Assembly (NCBI RefSeq): GCF_000952685.1
Contig: NZ_JYHV01000019.1
Span: 1 to 64,000, forward strand
Source of the DNA: Stutzerimonas stutzeri
GTDB lineage: Bacteria > Pseudomonadota > Gammaproteobacteria > Pseudomonadales > Pseudomonadaceae
Length of the DNA stretch: 64,000 nt
Reading direction: 5' to 3'
A model generated the notes under the pieces. That model was not told where the DNA came from and ran no database searches. It saw nothing but the letters and a program-made list of their open reading frames with translations. Within the stretch, counting starts at the first letter, position 1, and each line of letters begins with the position of its first letter. Shown piece after piece: positions 51,058 through 61,101 of this stretch. Both the position numbers and the translations under genes were made by a program.

Positions 51058-52911
51058 TCAGAAGGTTTCGATCTCAGCGTCGGCGTGCAGCATCTGGCGG
51101 TACGCTGCGAAATCCTGCTGACCACTGCGCGAGGCCAGGAAACGACGATAGTTCTGCTTGTCTTGTTCCGAGAGCTCGCTTTTCGGCTCGCTGACTCCGC
51201 TCAGACGAACAACGACAAAATCCCCATCTGCGAGACGGACACTGCCGTAAGTTGGCTTGTCAGGCGCCTCGGGCTTTGGCATCCGGAACACCTGCTGCAG
51301 CACCGCGGGTTCGATGCCGTCCTGATTGCGCGAAGCGGCCTCCACCGGCACCCACTGCTGGTCTGCCTCGCCTCCGTCCCGCAGCGTCGCGATCATCCGC
51401 TCACCCGCTTCACGCGCCTGCTCGGCTGCCTTGCTGCGCTGTAGCTGGGCAACGATGTCATCCTTCACCGAATCGAAAGGCAGAAGTTCTGGCTGCAGGT
51501 GCTCTTTCACACGCACCGCAACGACAGTGTCCGGATCCAGTTCGATAACGCTACTGTTAGCACCATCAATCAGAACCTCGTCGCTGAACGCCGCCTGGAT
51601 AACCTGGCTGTTGGCTGCGATGCCAGCGCCACCCTCGCGCCCGAACGCCTCGGTCGTTTGCACGGACAAACCCAACTCCTGGGCGGGCTGGGCAAGATCG
51701 GACGACTCGAAAGCAGTGTCCTCTAGTTGCTTGCTCGCCTCGACAAAACGCTGTTCAACCTGCTGCGCCTTGAGCTCACGCACCAGCTCCGGCTTCAGGC
51801 TCTCCAGCGTCGGAACCTCAGGTGATTGCACGCCCAACAACTTGATCAGATGCCAGCCGAAATCGGAACGCACAGGCGCCGACACCTGACCTTCTTCAAG
51901 CGCATACAGCGCCTTTTCGAAAGCCGGGTCATACACGCCCGGACCGGCAAAGCCCAGATCGCCCCCTTCATTGGCCGAACCCGGATCCTCGGAGACCTCT
52001 TTCGCCAATGCAGCAAAATCCTCGCCGGCAGCCAACCGCTTGGCAATCTCCTCGATCTTTTTCTTGGCGTCGGCGTCGCTGGCGTCATCGGCCTCGATCA
52101 GAATATGTGCCGCACGGCGCTGCTCCGCTAGGTTAGCGATGCGCTGCTGATAGAGGTCATTCACCTCGTCATCCGAAACATCGACCTGATCGAAGAACGA
52201 TTCCTTGTTCAACTCCACGTACTCAAGAACAACCTGCTCTGGAGATCGAAAACGGTCAGTGTTCTGCTCGTAATATTCACGCGCCTCTTCGTCGCTGACT
52301 TCAGCCGCACCGGCATCCGCCTGCACGGTGATGGTGGCGAAGTCACGGGTTTGCTGTTCCAGGCGAGCAAAGGCTTCAATCTGCTCGTCCGTAACGAAGC
52401 CGGAACCGGAAATGCCAGCGCGCAGCTGACCAATCAGCATTTCCTGCTTCAGCAGCTCGCGGAATTGCAGCCGCGTGTAGCCCATTTGCTGAATGACTTG
52501 GTCGAACCGAGCTGCGTTGAAGGCGCCGTCTACGGTAAATTCTGGCGTTTGTAGAATCAGTTGGTCGAGTGCGGCCTCGGAGAAGGCGAAATCGGCGTCA
52601 CGTGCACCTTGCAGCAACAACGCACGATCGATGAGCGCACGCAGGGATGACTCGCGTACCAGTTTGTCATCCAGCAGCGACGGATCGAAATTGCCTCCCA
52701 TCTGCTGAGCCAGCTGCCGACGCTGCATATTCATCGCCTGGTTGAGCTCGTCCAGCGAGATTTCCTCACCGTTCACCTCAGCGGCATTACGACTGTTGCT
52801 GGCGGCGTTGAAGATGGCGTCGAAGCCGGTCAACGCCAACAGCATAATGATGATGCCGATGATGGTTTTGGCAATCCAGCCTTGTGAATTGTCCCTGATG
52901 TTCTGAAGCAT
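51058..52911 (-). CDS. ppiD: Periplasmic peptidyl-prolyl isomerase PpiD
   Basis: 617 residues from the ATG at 52911 (the 45 upstream codons lie in the hupB-ppiD gap and are excluded). One N-terminal membrane anchor (about 13-35, IAKTIIGIIIMLLALTGFDA), a SurA-N-like chaperone region (about 36-180), a parvulin-type PPIase domain (about 265-365, RRAAHILIEADD and FGWHLIKLLG), and a C-terminal helical domain. It assists folding of proteins leaving the SecYEG channel. Confidence 0.94.
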   Translation of the reverse strand: MLQNIRDNSQGWIAKTIIGIIIMLLALTGFDAIFNAASNSRNAAEVNGEEISLDELNQAMNMQRRQLAQQMGGNFDPSLLDDKLVRESSLRALIDRALLLQGARDADFAFSEAALDQLILQTPEFTVDGAFNAARFDQVIQQMGYTRLQFRELLKQEMLIGQLRAGISGSGFVTDEQIEAFARLEQQTRDFATITVQADAGAAEVSDEEAREYYEQNTDRFRSPEQVVLEYVELNKESFFDQVDVSDDEVNDLYQQRIANLAEQRRAAHILIEADDASDADAKKKIEEIAKRLAAGEDFAALAKEVSEDPGSANEGGDLGFAGPGVYDPAFEKALYALEEGQVSAPVRSDFGWHLIKLLGVQSPEVPTLESLKPELVRELKAQQVEQRFVEASKQLEDTAFESSDLAQPAQELGLSVQTTEAFGREGGAGIAANSQVIQAAFSDEVLIDGANSSVIELDPDTVVAVRVKEHLQPELLPFDSVKDDIVAQLQRSKAAEQAREAGERMIATLRDGGEADQQWVPVEAASRNQDGIEPAVLQQVFRMPKPEAPDKPTYGSVRLADGDFVVVRLSGVSEPKSELSEQDKQNYRRFLASRSGQQDFAAYRQMLHADAEIETF

Positions 52912-52973
52912 GCGTCCCCCAGGAGTCAGCTGCGCAATATTCACTGCAGCACGGGTGGAAACTGGATAAAAGA

Positions 52974-52997
52974 AAGGCGCATCCAGGGATGCGCCTT
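52974..52997 (-). terminator. Terminator of hupB
   Basis: On the minus strand AAGGCGCATC-CCTG-GATGCGCCTT is followed by TCTTTTAT. It lies 125 bp after the hupB stop and just downstream of the three-way-junction element. Confidence 0.88.
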
Positions 52998-53008
52998 CTC
53001 GGAGCTTT

Positions 53009-53077
53009 TGGAGCGGTTGGGCTTTATCCCCCAAGCCCGAACGCAACAGGCAACCACCTGTTCGATTAACCGCTCCA
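53009..53077 (-). ncRNA. Candidate three-way-junction RNA in the hupB 3' region
   Basis: A perfect 10-bp closing stem (TGGAGCGGTT with AACCGCTCCA) encloses two hairpins: GGGCTT with AAGCCC around an 8-base loop (GGGGGATA on the minus strand) and CAGG with CCTG extended by GAAC/GTTC. It is 44 bp after the hupB stop and 11 bp before a terminator on the same strand, so it could be a 3'-UTR-derived small RNA. It does not fit a tRNA: the arm count and loop sequences are wrong. Function is unknown. Confidence 0.5.
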
Positions 53078-53121
53078 AGCCAGGACCAGCGCTAACTGGC
53101 AACTGGCCGGATCGAAAACGC

Positions 53122-53394
53122 TTAGTTCACAGCGTCTTTCAGCGCCTTGCCAGCTTTGAAGCCCGGGATCTTGGCCGCAGCGATGTTGATCGGCTTGCCA
53201 GTCTGCGGGTTACGGCCAGTACGAGCAGCGCGTTCCTTGACAGCGAAAGTACCGAAACCAACCAGCACCACGGAATCACCAGCCTTCAGAGCGCCAGTGA
53301 CAGATTCAATCACTGCATCCAGCGCGCGGCCAGCAACAGCTTTCGGGATATCAGCAGATGCAGCGATGGCATCGATCAGTTCCGACTTGTTCAC
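53122..53394 (-). CDS. hupB: DNA-binding protein HU-beta
   Basis: 90 residues with the typical N-terminal helices ([20 protein letters not shown]), [20 protein letters not shown] with the beta-arm Pro, and a C-terminal [11 protein letters not shown]. It bends and compacts DNA as a nucleoid protein. It is between lon and ppiD as in most gammaproteobacteria and has its own strong promoter. Confidence 0.97.
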   Translation of the reverse strand: MNKSELIDAIAASADIPKAVAGRALDAVIESVTGALKAGDSVVLVGFGTFAVKERAARTGRNPQTGKPINIAAAKIPGFKAGKALKDAVN

Positions 53395-53483
53395 TCTAAG
53401 TCCCCTTATTTCTGTTGAGTCGTATCTTTAATTTTTGGGTGTAAGCAAAGCGGTGCTGAAATAGCAGCAACACAGAGGGCCGG

Positions 53484-53513
53484 CTTATATCAAGGCTACC
53501 GAAAATGTGTCAA
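53484..53513 (-). promoter_or_regulatory. Sigma-70 promoter of hupB
   Basis: Minus strand: consensus -35 TTGACA at 53513-53508, 18-bp spacer, -10 TATAAG at 53489-53484. It gives about an 80-base leader before hupB. This is the best promoter match in the window. Confidence 0.75.
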
Positions 53514-53527
53514 CAAAGCCTTTCAGA

Positions 53528-55924
53528 CTAATGCGTGCTGATTCGCTCCTTGGAATCAGACTCGCGCTTGTCGTCCTTTGCAACAATATCGGGAGCCGCA
53601 TCGGGCAAGGGCTCCGGCGCGTATTGCAGCGCAATTTGGAGGACTTCGTCAATCCACTTAACCGGTTTAATCTGTAGGTCCTGCTTAATATTCTCAGGAA
53701 TCTCTTTCAGATCACGCTGATTTTCTTCCGGAATGATCACCGTCTTGATTCCGCCTCGATGCGCGGCAAGCAATTTCTCCTTCAAACCACCGATCGCCAA
53801 GACCTGACCACGCAATGTGATTTCTCCGGTCATAGCCACTTCGGCGCGAACCGGAATCTGCGTCAGCGCCGAAACGAGTGCGGTGCACATCCCGATTCCT
53901 GCGCTCGGACCGTCCTTCGGCGTTGCGCCTTCAGGCACATGGATGTGTATGTCCTGCTTCTCGTGGAAATCCACCGGAATGCCTAGACTCTTGGCTCGGC
54001 TACGCACAACCGTGAGCGCCGCGGTGATCGACTCACCCATCACATCACCCAGCGAACCGGTCTTGGTCAACCGGCCCTTTCCAGGAACTACGGCTGCCTC
54101 GATCGTGAGCAACTCGCCGCCAACCTGAGTCCACGCCAAACCAGTTACCTGACCGACCTGGTCCTGCTGCTCGGCAAGTCCGTAGCGGAATTTGCGAACA
54201 CCGAGGAAATGCTCCAGCGACTCAGCGGTAACCTTCACTTCGAAGTTCTTCTCCGCCGCATGCTCCTTGACCACCTTGCGACAGACCTTCGCAACCTGGC
54301 GCTCCAGCCCACGAACGCCAGCCTCACGGGTGTAATAACGGATGATGTCGCGGATGGCGTCCTCGTCAAACAGCAGCTCGGTCTTTTTCAGGCCATTGGC
54401 CTGAACCTGCTTCGGCACCAGGTAGCGAATCGCGATGTTGATCTTTTCGTCTTCGGTATAACCCGGAAGACGGATGATTTCCATGCGGTCCAGCAGCGGC
54501 GCCGGAATGTTCATGGAGTTTGCGGTACATAGAAACATCACGTCGGACAGGTCGTAATCGACCTCGAGGTAATGGTCGTTGAAATTATGGTTCTGCTCGG
54601 GGTCCAGCACTTCGAGCAGCGCGGAAGCCGGATCGCCTCGCATGTCGTTGCCCATCTTATCGATCTCATCGAGCAGGAACAGCGGATTGCGAACCCCGAC
54701 CTTGCTCATCTTCTGAATCAACCGGCCAGGCATCGAGCCGATGTAGGTGCGGCGATGGCCTCTGATTTCGGCCTCGTCACGCACACCACCCAATGCCATC
54801 CGGACAAACTTGCGGTTGGTAGAACGCGCGATGGACTCCGCCAGCGAAGTCTTACCCACGCCAGGCGGACCAACCAGGCACAACACCGGCCCCTTGAGCT
54901 TTTTCACGCGCTTCTGGACGGCGAGGTACTCCAGAATACGGTCTTTCACTTCCTCGAGACCGTAGTGGTCGGTATCAAGCACTTCCTCAGCCTTCGCCAG
55001 ATCCAGGCGCACCTTGCTGGCAGACTTCCACGGCACATTGACGAGCCAGTCGATGTAAGTCCTGACCACGGTGGCCTCGGCCGACATCGGCGACATCTGT
55101 TTGAGTTTGTTCAGCTCGGTTGTCGCCTTGGCATATGCATCTTTGCTCAAACCGGCATTTTCAATGCGCTTCTTCAGGTCATCAATTTCATTATGACCTT
55201 CATCGATATCGCCCAGCTCCTTCTGAATTGCCTTCATCTGCTCATTCAGGTAGTACTCTCGCTGGCTGCGCTCCATCTGCTTCTTGACACGGCCGCGGAT
55301 GCGCTTTTCGACCTGCAACAGATCGATCTCTGCATCAAGCAGCGCCAGCACGTGCTCGACACGAGCCGGCAGATCGGTGATCTCGAGGATAGCCTGCTTC
55401 TGCTCGATCTTGAGCGCCATGTGCGCGGCCATGGTATCGACCAGGCGTGCGGGCTCATCGATGCTAGCGAGCGATGAGAGCACCTCGGAGGGAACCTTCT
55501 TACCGAGCTGTACGTATTGTTCGAACTGGCTTAGCAGACTGCGGGTAAAGACTTCCGCCTCGCGCTCTTCGACTTCCGACTCATCGATCAGCGAGACTTC
55601 GGCGCGACAGTGGTCGTCCACCTCAAAGAAACGGTCAATGACGCCACGCTGTTCGCCTTCGACGAGCACCTTGACGGTGCCATCCGGCAGCTTGAGCAGC
55701 TGCAGCACAGTCGCAACCGTACCCACACGGTACAGAGCCTCTTCGGCCGGATCGTCGTCAGCCGGGTTCTTCTGGGCCAGGAGCAGTATCTGCTTGTCAC
55801 CAGCCATGGCGGATTCGAGGGCCTCGATGGATTTTTCCCGGCCAACGAACAGCGGAATCACCATGTGCGGGTAAACCACTACGTCGCGCAGCGGCAAAAG
55901 GGGCAATTCGATGGTTGTCTTCAT
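53528..55924 (-). CDS. lon: ATP-dependent protease Lon
   Basis: 798 residues from the ATG at 55924 (longer in-frame sequence upstream is the clpX-lon gap). N-terminal substrate domain (about 1-205), coiled-coil region, AAA+ module with Walker [10 protein letters not shown] and Walker B FLLDEID, and the C-terminal serine-lysine protease with GPSAGIGM (Ser near residue 680) and Lys in the following helix. It degrades misfolded and regulatory proteins. Confidence 0.98.
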   Translation of the reverse strand: MKTTIELPLLPLRDVVVYPHMVIPLFVGREKSIEALESAMAGDKQILLLAQKNPADDDPAEEALYRVGTVATVLQLLKLPDGTVKVLVEGEQRGVIDRFFEVDDHCRAEVSLIDESEVEEREAEVFTRSLLSQFEQYVQLGKKVPSEVLSSLASIDEPARLVDTMAAHMALKIEQKQAILEITDLPARVEHVLALLDAEIDLLQVEKRIRGRVKKQMERSQREYYLNEQMKAIQKELGDIDEGHNEIDDLKKRIENAGLSKDAYAKATTELNKLKQMSPMSAEATVVRTYIDWLVNVPWKSASKVRLDLAKAEEVLDTDHYGLEEVKDRILEYLAVQKRVKKLKGPVLCLVGPPGVGKTSLAESIARSTNRKFVRMALGGVRDEAEIRGHRRTYIGSMPGRLIQKMSKVGVRNPLFLLDEIDKMGNDMRGDPASALLEVLDPEQNHNFNDHYLEVDYDLSDVMFLCTANSMNIPAPLLDRMEIIRLPGYTEDEKINIAIRYLVPKQVQANGLKKTELLFDEDAIRDIIRYYTREAGVRGLERQVAKVCRKVVKEHAAEKNFEVKVTAESLEHFLGVRKFRYGLAEQQDQVGQVTGLAWTQVGGELLTIEAAVVPGKGRLTKTGSLGDVMGESITAALTVVRSRAKSLGIPVDFHEKQDIHIHVPEGATPKDGPSAGIGMCTALVSALTQIPVRAEVAMTGEITLRGQVLAIGGLKEKLLAAHRGGIKTVIIPEENQRDLKEIPENIKQDLQIKPVKWIDEVLQIALQYAPEPLPDAAPDIVAKDDKRESDSKERISTH

Positions 55925-56025
55925 AAATTCAGCTCTACGACGGCCATACGGCGGTAAACGGGAAACACCTTGGCAATCAAGATGAGGGCACGCAGGGCAA
56001 AAAACAAGGATGCTGCAGAAAAGCA

Positions 56026-56045
56026 AAGGGGCCCGGAGGCCCCTT
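56026..56045 (-). terminator. Terminator after clpX
   Basis: Minus strand AAGGGGCC-TCCG-GGCCCCTT followed by TGCTTTTC. It separates clpX from lon, so lon is expected to have its own promoter in the 81 bp left. Confidence 0.85.
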
Positions 56046-56051
56046 GTGCTG

Positions 56052-57332
56052 TCACGCGTCTGGCGCAGCCTTTGCAGGCGGCTCACTGTTCTCATAAATC
56101 AGAAGCGGCTGAGACGTACCCTCGATGACGCTCTCGTCGATGACCACCTTGCTGACATCCTTTTGCGACGGGATCTCGTACATGGTGTCCAGCAGCACTC
56201 CCTCGAGAATCGAGCGCAGCCCACGGGCTCCGGTCTTGCGCTCCAAAGCGCGGGACGCGACGGCCTTGAGCGCGTCGGTGCGGAACTCGAGATCCACACC
56301 TTCAAGCTCGAACAGCTTGGCATACTGCTTGGTCAGCGCATTCTTGGGCTCAGTCAGAATCTGAATCAGCGCAGCCTCGTCCAGTTCATCAAGGGTGGCG
56401 ATGACTGGCAGCCGTCCCACGAACTCGGGAATCAGGCCGAACTTGACCAGATCATCAGGCTCTACTGCTCGCAGCGACTCACCGATCTTCTTGCCCGGAT
56501 CCTTGCTGCGAACCTCGGCGTTGAAGCCGATACCGCCCTGGGTCGATCGCCCCTGGATGACCTTTTCCAAGCCCGCAAACGCCCCGCCACAGATGAACAG
56601 GATGTTGCGCGTATCGACCTGCAGAAATTCCTGTTGCGGATGCTTACGGCCACCCTGTGGCGGAACCGAAGCGACCGTACCCTCGACCAGCTTGAGCAGC
56701 GCCTGCTGCACGCCCTCGCCCGACACGTCGCGGGTAATCGACGGGTTATCGGATTTGCGCGAAATCTTGTCGATCTCGTCGATGTAGACAATGCCCATCT
56801 GGGCCTTCTCAACATCGTAATCACACTTCTGCAGCAGCTTCTGAATGATGTTCTCGACGTCCTCGCCCACGTATCCCGCCTCGGTGAGGGTGGTGGCGTC
56901 GGCGATCGTGAACGGCACATTCAGCAGCCGTGCGAGCGTCTCGGCAAGCAGCGTCTTGCCCGAACCGGTCGGCCCGATCAGCAGGATATTGCTCTTGCCC
57001 AGTTCGACTTCTTCTTTCTTGTCGCGCTGATTGAGTCGCTTGTAATGGTTGTAAACAGCCACGGCCAGAATCTTCTTGGCACGTTCCTGACCAATGACGT
57101 ACTGGTCGAGGATGCCGCTGATTTCCTTTGGCGCAGGCAGTTTTTGCGCGCTGCTCTCGGCCTGTGCTTCTTGCACCTCCTCACGGATGATGTCATTGCA
57201 CAGGTCGACGCACTCGTCGCAGATAAAGACCGAGGGCCCGGCAATCAACTTGCGTACTTCATGCTGGCTTTTGCCGCAAAAAGAGCAATAAAGCAGCTTG
57301 CCGGAATCCTCGCCGTTGCGGGTGTCAGTCAT
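56052..57332 (-). CDS. clpX: ClpX ATPase, unfoldase of ClpXP
   Basis: 426 residues from the ATG at 57332. The N-terminal zinc domain has [11 protein letters not shown] and CDECVDLC (four Cys). AAA+ motifs are Walker [12 protein letters not shown], Walker [11 protein letters not shown], and the pore loop region AGYVGEDV. The IGF-type loop that contacts ClpP reads IGFN. It recognises tagged substrates and feeds them into ClpP. The gap to clpP is about 117 bp. Confidence 0.98.
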   Translation of the reverse strand: MTDTRNGEDSGKLLYCSFCGKSQHEVRKLIAGPSVFICDECVDLCNDIIREEVQEAQAESSAQKLPAPKEISGILDQYVIGQERAKKILAVAVYNHYKRLNQRDKKEEVELGKSNILLIGPTGSGKTLLAETLARLLNVPFTIADATTLTEAGYVGEDVENIIQKLLQKCDYDVEKAQMGIVYIDEIDKISRKSDNPSITRDVSGEGVQQALLKLVEGTVASVPPQGGRKHPQQEFLQVDTRNILFICGGAFAGLEKVIQGRSTQGGIGFNAEVRSKDPGKKIGESLRAVEPDDLVKFGLIPEFVGRLPVIATLDELDEAALIQILTEPKNALTKQYAKLFELEGVDLEFRTDALKAVASRALERKTGARGLRSILEGVLLDTMYEIPSQKDVSKVVIDESVIEGTSQPLLIYENSEPPAKAAPDA

Positions 57333-57449
57333 TCGATCGATCCAATCGGGAAGGCTTGAAATACAAGATGAAGGCAAATGCGGGCATTTTCAAGGGTGCG
57401 CACAGCGCACATGACGGATGCCCGCTCACAACGCCCTCCAAGACCGGTA

Positions 57450-58088
57450 TTAGACCGGCAGTTGCCGTTTTTCGTGGACAGCGTCAACGACCCCATACTC
57501 CAGCGCTCGCGAAGCACTCATAAAGTAGTCGCGATTGGTGTCGCGCTCGATCGTCTCCAGGTCCTGCCCCGTGTGATGGGCCAGCAACTGGTTCAGCCGC
57601 TCACGAATGTAGAGAATCTCACGCGCGTGGATATCGATGTCTGACGCCTGGCCCTGGAAACCGCCCAGAGGCTGATGAATCATCACCCGGGCATTGGGAA
57701 GGCAGAAGCGCTTGCCCTTTGCACCACCGGCGAGCAGGAACGCGCCCATGCTGCAGGCCTGACCGATGCAGGTGGTGGAAACATCCGCCTTAATGAATTG
57801 CATGGTGTCGTAAATGGCCATGCCCGCAGTGACGGAGCCGCCCGGAGAATTGATATACAGATGAATGTCCTTCTCGGGATTTTCAGCCTCGAGGAATAGC
57901 ATTTGCGCGACGATCAGGTTGGCCATGTAATCCTCTACCTGGCCCACCATGAAAATCACCCGCTCCTTCAGGAGACGGGAATAGATGTCATACGCGCGCT
58001 CGCCACGCGCAGACTGCTCGATGACCATTGGCACCAGGCCGCCAGCTGCCTGGATGTCTGGTGCTTGCATAAACGAATTGCCGGACAT
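57450..58088 (-). CDS. clpP: ClpP protease subunit
   Basis: 213 residues from ATG 58088; a TTG six bases upstream has better spacing from GGGAG and cannot be excluded. Catalytic triad Ser113 ([14 protein letters not shown]), His138 (MIHQPLGG) and Asp187 (RDTNRDYFM). It forms the tetradecameric proteolytic chamber used by ClpX. It is between tig and clpX in the canonical order. Confidence 0.98.
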   Translation of the reverse strand: MSGNSFMQAPDIQAAGGLVPMVIEQSARGERAYDIYSRLLKERVIFMVGQVEDYMANLIVAQMLFLEAENPEKDIHLYINSPGGSVTAGMAIYDTMQFIKADVSTTCIGQACSMGAFLLAGGAKGKRFCLPNARVMIHQPLGGFQGQASDIDIHAREILYIRERLNQLLAHHTGQDLETIERDTNRDYFMSASRALEYGVVDAVHEKRQLPV

Positions 58089-58122
58089 GTCCAACGATAC
58101 TCCCTATGTCACGCCGCAAAGA

Positions 58123-58149
58123 CATAAGCCAGCACGAGGCTGGCTTATG
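58123..58149 (-). terminator. Hairpin between tig and clpP
   Basis: CATAAGCCAGC-ACGAG-GCTGGCTTATG, a perfect 11-bp stem 26 bp after the tig stop. Only TCTTTG follows, so it may attenuate rather than fully terminate. Confidence 0.6.
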
Positions 58150-58175
58150 AATGTGCATTAAACGGTTGAAGAGGC

Positions 58176-59486
58176 TCAGGCAGCTTGCGGGGCTTCCGCA
58201 GGCTTCACTGCTTCTTCGTAGGAGACCGACTTGTCGGTCACTTTAGCCTGCTGCAGGACAGTATCTACAACTTGTTCTTCGAGCACAACAGAACGGACTT
58301 CGTTCAACTGCTCGTCGTTCTTGTAGTACCAGGACACGACCTGCTCCGGTTCTTGGTAAGCGGAAGCCATTTCTTCGATCAGCTCGCGAACGCGTGCATC
58401 GTCAGGCTTGAGCTCGTTTTGCTTGACTACCTCGGCGACGATCAGCCCCAGCACGACACGGCGCTTGGCCTGTTCTGCGAACAACTCTGCCGGCAGCTGG
58501 TCGGGCTTGATGTTGCCACCGAATTGCTGAACGGCCTGAACGCGCAAACGGTTCACTTCGTTGTCGATCAGTGCTTTCGGCACTTCGATCGGGTTGGCAC
58601 TGACCAGACCTTCCATGACCTGGTTCTTCACTTTGGTCTTGATCGCCTGGCGCAGTTCACGCTCCATGTTTTTCTTGACCTCGGTGCGGAAACCTTCCAG
58701 GCCACCTTCCTGAACACCGAACTGGGCGAAGAACTCCTCGTTCAGCTCGGGCAACTGAGGTGCCTCAACGCTGTTGACGGTCACGGTGAACTCGGCGGTC
58801 TTACCGGCCAGATCGAGATTCTGGTAGTCCTCGGGGAACGTCGGGTTGATGACCCGCTCTTCGCCAGCCTTGGCGCCAACCAGAGCGGATTCGAAGCCCG
58901 GAATCATGCGGCCGGAACCCAGTACGAGCTGGGTACCCTTCGCCGAACCGCCTGCAAAGGCCTCACCGTCGATCTTGCCGACGAAATCGATGTTCAGCTG
59001 ATCGCCGTCTTCGGCGGCACGATCAACTGTTTCGTAGCGAGTGTTCTGCTTGCGCAGGATATCGAGCATGTTGTCGACGTCGGTATCAGCTACTTCGGCC
59101 TGCAAACGCTCGATCTCGATGCCGTCGAAACCGGCAACCTTGAACTCGGGAAAAACTTCGAACGTCGCAACGTATTCCAGATCCTTGCCCTTCTCGAACA
59201 CCTTCGGCTCGACCGCAGGCGCGCCGGCGGGATTCAGCTTCTCGGCAACCACGGCTTCATAGAAGGTGGCCTGGATCAGGTCGCCCAGTGCTTCCTGACG
59301 TGCTGCAGCTTCATAACGCTGGCGAATGACGCTCATCGGCACCTTGCCGGGGCGGAAACCTGGGATTTTTGCACGGCTGGCGGTCTGTTGCAGACGCTTG
59401 TTGACTTCGGTCTCGATGCGCTCGACCGGCACGCCAATGGTCATGCGGCGCTCAAGAGCGGAGGTGCTTTCAACAGAAACTTGCAT
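58176..59486 (-). CDS. tig: Trigger factor
   Basis: 436 residues from the ATG at 59486. The ribosome-binding N-domain has the signature FRPGKVP ([17 protein letters not shown]). The FKBP-type PPIase domain spans about 155-245 ([18 protein letters not shown]), and the long helical C-domain forms the cradle. It binds nascent chains at the exit tunnel. The tig-clpP-clpX order is canonical. The 300 bp upstream to the DoxX gene show no tRNA or other gene that I can support. Confidence 0.97.
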   Translation of the reverse strand: MQVSVESTSALERRMTIGVPVERIETEVNKRLQQTASRAKIPGFRPGKVPMSVIRQRYEAAARQEALGDLIQATFYEAVVAEKLNPAGAPAVEPKVFEKGKDLEYVATFEVFPEFKVAGFDGIEIERLQAEVADTDVDNMLDILRKQNTRYETVDRAAEDGDQLNIDFVGKIDGEAFAGGSAKGTQLVLGSGRMIPGFESALVGAKAGEERVINPTFPEDYQNLDLAGKTAEFTVTVNSVEAPQLPELNEEFFAQFGVQEGGLEGFRTEVKKNMERELRQAIKTKVKNQVMEGLVSANPIEVPKALIDNEVNRLRVQAVQQFGGNIKPDQLPAELFAEQAKRRVVLGLIVAEVVKQNELKPDDARVRELIEEMASAYQEPEQVVSWYYKNDEQLNEVRSVVLEEQVVDTVLQQAKVTDKSVSYEEAVKPAEAPQAA

Positions 59487-59787
59487 GGATTTTCCTCGTT
59501 GCACAGACATAAGCCGGCATTCCGGCCCCAGAATGGGCAAGCATTCTAGTGGCTCGTATCACAGAAGTCACCCCGCCCGTCAGGGCGCATCCAAAAGTGC
59601 CCAGCGTCCTCTTTCAGCGAAAAATGCGCTCGAACGTGAGGATGCGAAGGTGGCCCAATTTAGTACGCAGCAACCTGATCACCCGGCTCGGCTCCTCGCT
59701 TATGTCGAAAGCAGCACTCTCTTCGTTGGTCTATGTTATAGAAAACGCTATGCCAGAGCCCTGGCGCGCTAGAGGACGAGACGAGTC

Positions 59788-60186
59788 ATGACTGACGATA
59801 TTGGAAAACTGCTACTGAGGGTATCGGTAGGCGTGCTGATTCTGCTGCACGGGATCGCCAAGCTACAGAGCGGCGTCGGCGGTATCGCCGGAATGCTCAG
59901 CGGGCACGGTTTGCCCGCGTTTCTTGCCTACGGCGTATACCTCGGTGAATTAGTTGGGCCGGTACTAGTGATCATCGGCCTGTTCACTCGTGTTGGAGCA
60001 TTGCTCATGGTCGGCAACATGCTCGTCGCCTTTGCTCTGGCTCATATGGGTGAGCTGTTCTCCCTCGGTCAGATGGGGGGCTGGGCTCTCGAGCTGCAAG
60101 GGATGTTCCTCTTCGGCTCGATTGCCGTCGCGCTGCTCGGTGCCGGCAGGTATAGCGTTGGCGGTACCAATGGGCGGTTCAATTAA
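59788..60186 (+). CDS. DoxX family membrane protein
   Basis: 132 residues with four membrane helices; LLLRVSVGVLILLHGIAKLQ, LGELVGPVLVIIGLFTRVG and the final ELQGMFLFGSIAVALLGAGR are typical of DoxX. The family includes a part of thiosulfate:quinone oxidoreductase and membrane redox partners of SodA/SseA, but most bacterial members are uncharacterised. It stands alone, transcribed away from tig. Confidence 0.88.
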   Translation: MTDDIGKLLLRVSVGVLILLHGIAKLQSGVGGIAGMLSGHGLPAFLAYGVYLGELVGPVLVIIGLFTRVGALLMVGNMLVAFALAHMGELFSLGQMGGWALELQGMFLFGSIAVALLGAGRYSVGGTNGRFN

Positions 60187-60418
60187 GGCGTGCCCGCGCG
60201 CTGAGAAGCGTAAGTCGCCTCCAGCTGCAGCTGGCATCGTGCGAATCGCGATCAGGGCGCCTGCTACTGGTGGGCGCCTTTGAGAGAAGGTGATGTCGAA
60301 TTTCGTAGCTCTTTAGCTGGATGCAGCCCTTCCCGATGCGCTTTCGCCTGCTAATCGGTACATCCGTTTCGTCGACGAAACGGGTATCGGGCCGCGCCGC
60401 CCGCTATGATCAATATCC

Positions 60419-60820
60419 ATGACAGCTTCGGTTCCGATCCGCACCCCCTGCCCGCCAGGTTCCTGTATTTGCGGGCGCGAGCAACTGCTGGAAACGCCTG
60501 GCAGCGATCTGCGCATCCTTCGCCTAACCCGGCATGAGGAGAATCGGCTGCTGCATCGGCTGGAGAACCTGACCAGCCTTGATGATCTCGAACACATGCA
60601 GCAGCGGATTTACCAACAGCTGGGCATTCGCATGCAGATTGCACCGAGCTTCAACGAGGTACGCAGCATGCGCGGTATCCGCATTGATATCGCCGATCTG
60701 CCCGGGCTATGCCGAAAGACCCGCCAATCCATTCCCGCCGCGATTCGGCGCGCATTGGAGCGGCAGCCGGAAATCGCCTACCGATTGCTCGACGCTCACG
60801 ATCTGCTACGCAATACCTGA
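60419..60820 (+). CDS. Conserved protein with CPPGxCxC motif
   Basis: 133 residues, soluble, with no signal peptide. The N-terminal CPPGSCICGREQLL holds three Cys in eight residues, and a fourth Cys lies in LPGLCRKTRQSIPAAIRRAL. The remainder is helical (EENRLLHRLENLTSLDDLEH). The Cys pattern could bind a metal or Fe-S cluster. I half-recognise it as a pseudomonad conserved hypothetical, with no known function. The next gene begins 281 bp downstream. Confidence 0.75.
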   Translation: MTASVPIRTPCPPGSCICGREQLLETPGSDLRILRLTRHEENRLLHRLENLTSLDDLEHMQQRIYQQLGIRMQIAPSFNEVRSMRGIRIDIADLPGLCRKTRQSIPAAIRRALERQPEIAYRLLDAHDLLRNT

Positions 60821-60890
60821 GGCCACCAGATCCGGCAATAGCGCTCACAGGCACCTTCTGCGATAGTTGTACGACCAGTTGCAGTGCGGC

Positions 60891-60906
60891 TGGTACGCCG
60901 TTCGCT
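60891..60906 (+). promoter_or_regulatory. Candidate sigma-54 promoter for the TRAP operon
   Basis: TGGTACGCCGTTCGCT matches the -24/-12 consensus TGGCAC-N5-TTGCW with GG and GC ten bases apart and two mismatches. It is about 195 bp before the first TRAP gene in a gene-free leader. C4-dicarboxylate TRAP operons in pseudomonads are known to use RpoN with DctD, so the position is sensible. Confidence 0.4.
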
Positions 60907-61101
60907 CACAAGGCATTCGGCATTGGTGACGCCCGTACGTTGCGCTGCACTATCCATCCGCAGCCTACGCGTCACTTTTCGCGCTACCCGCGCGTCCCTA
61001 TGGCTATGGCTCGTCGGCCATCGCAGTGCCCGTCGCTGACCGTCAGCGCCTGGCCGTTCGCCAATAACAACCAGAAAGACCGATCCGAACAAGGACGCCC
61101 C

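Noticed and set aside
53009..53077. tRNA gene
   Set aside because: The fold has a 10-bp closing stem and only two inner arms, with no anticodon or T-loop sequence.
58185..59549. 454-codon open frame antisense to tig
   Set aside because: Mirror frame of a certain gene with no recognisable domain or ribosome binding site.
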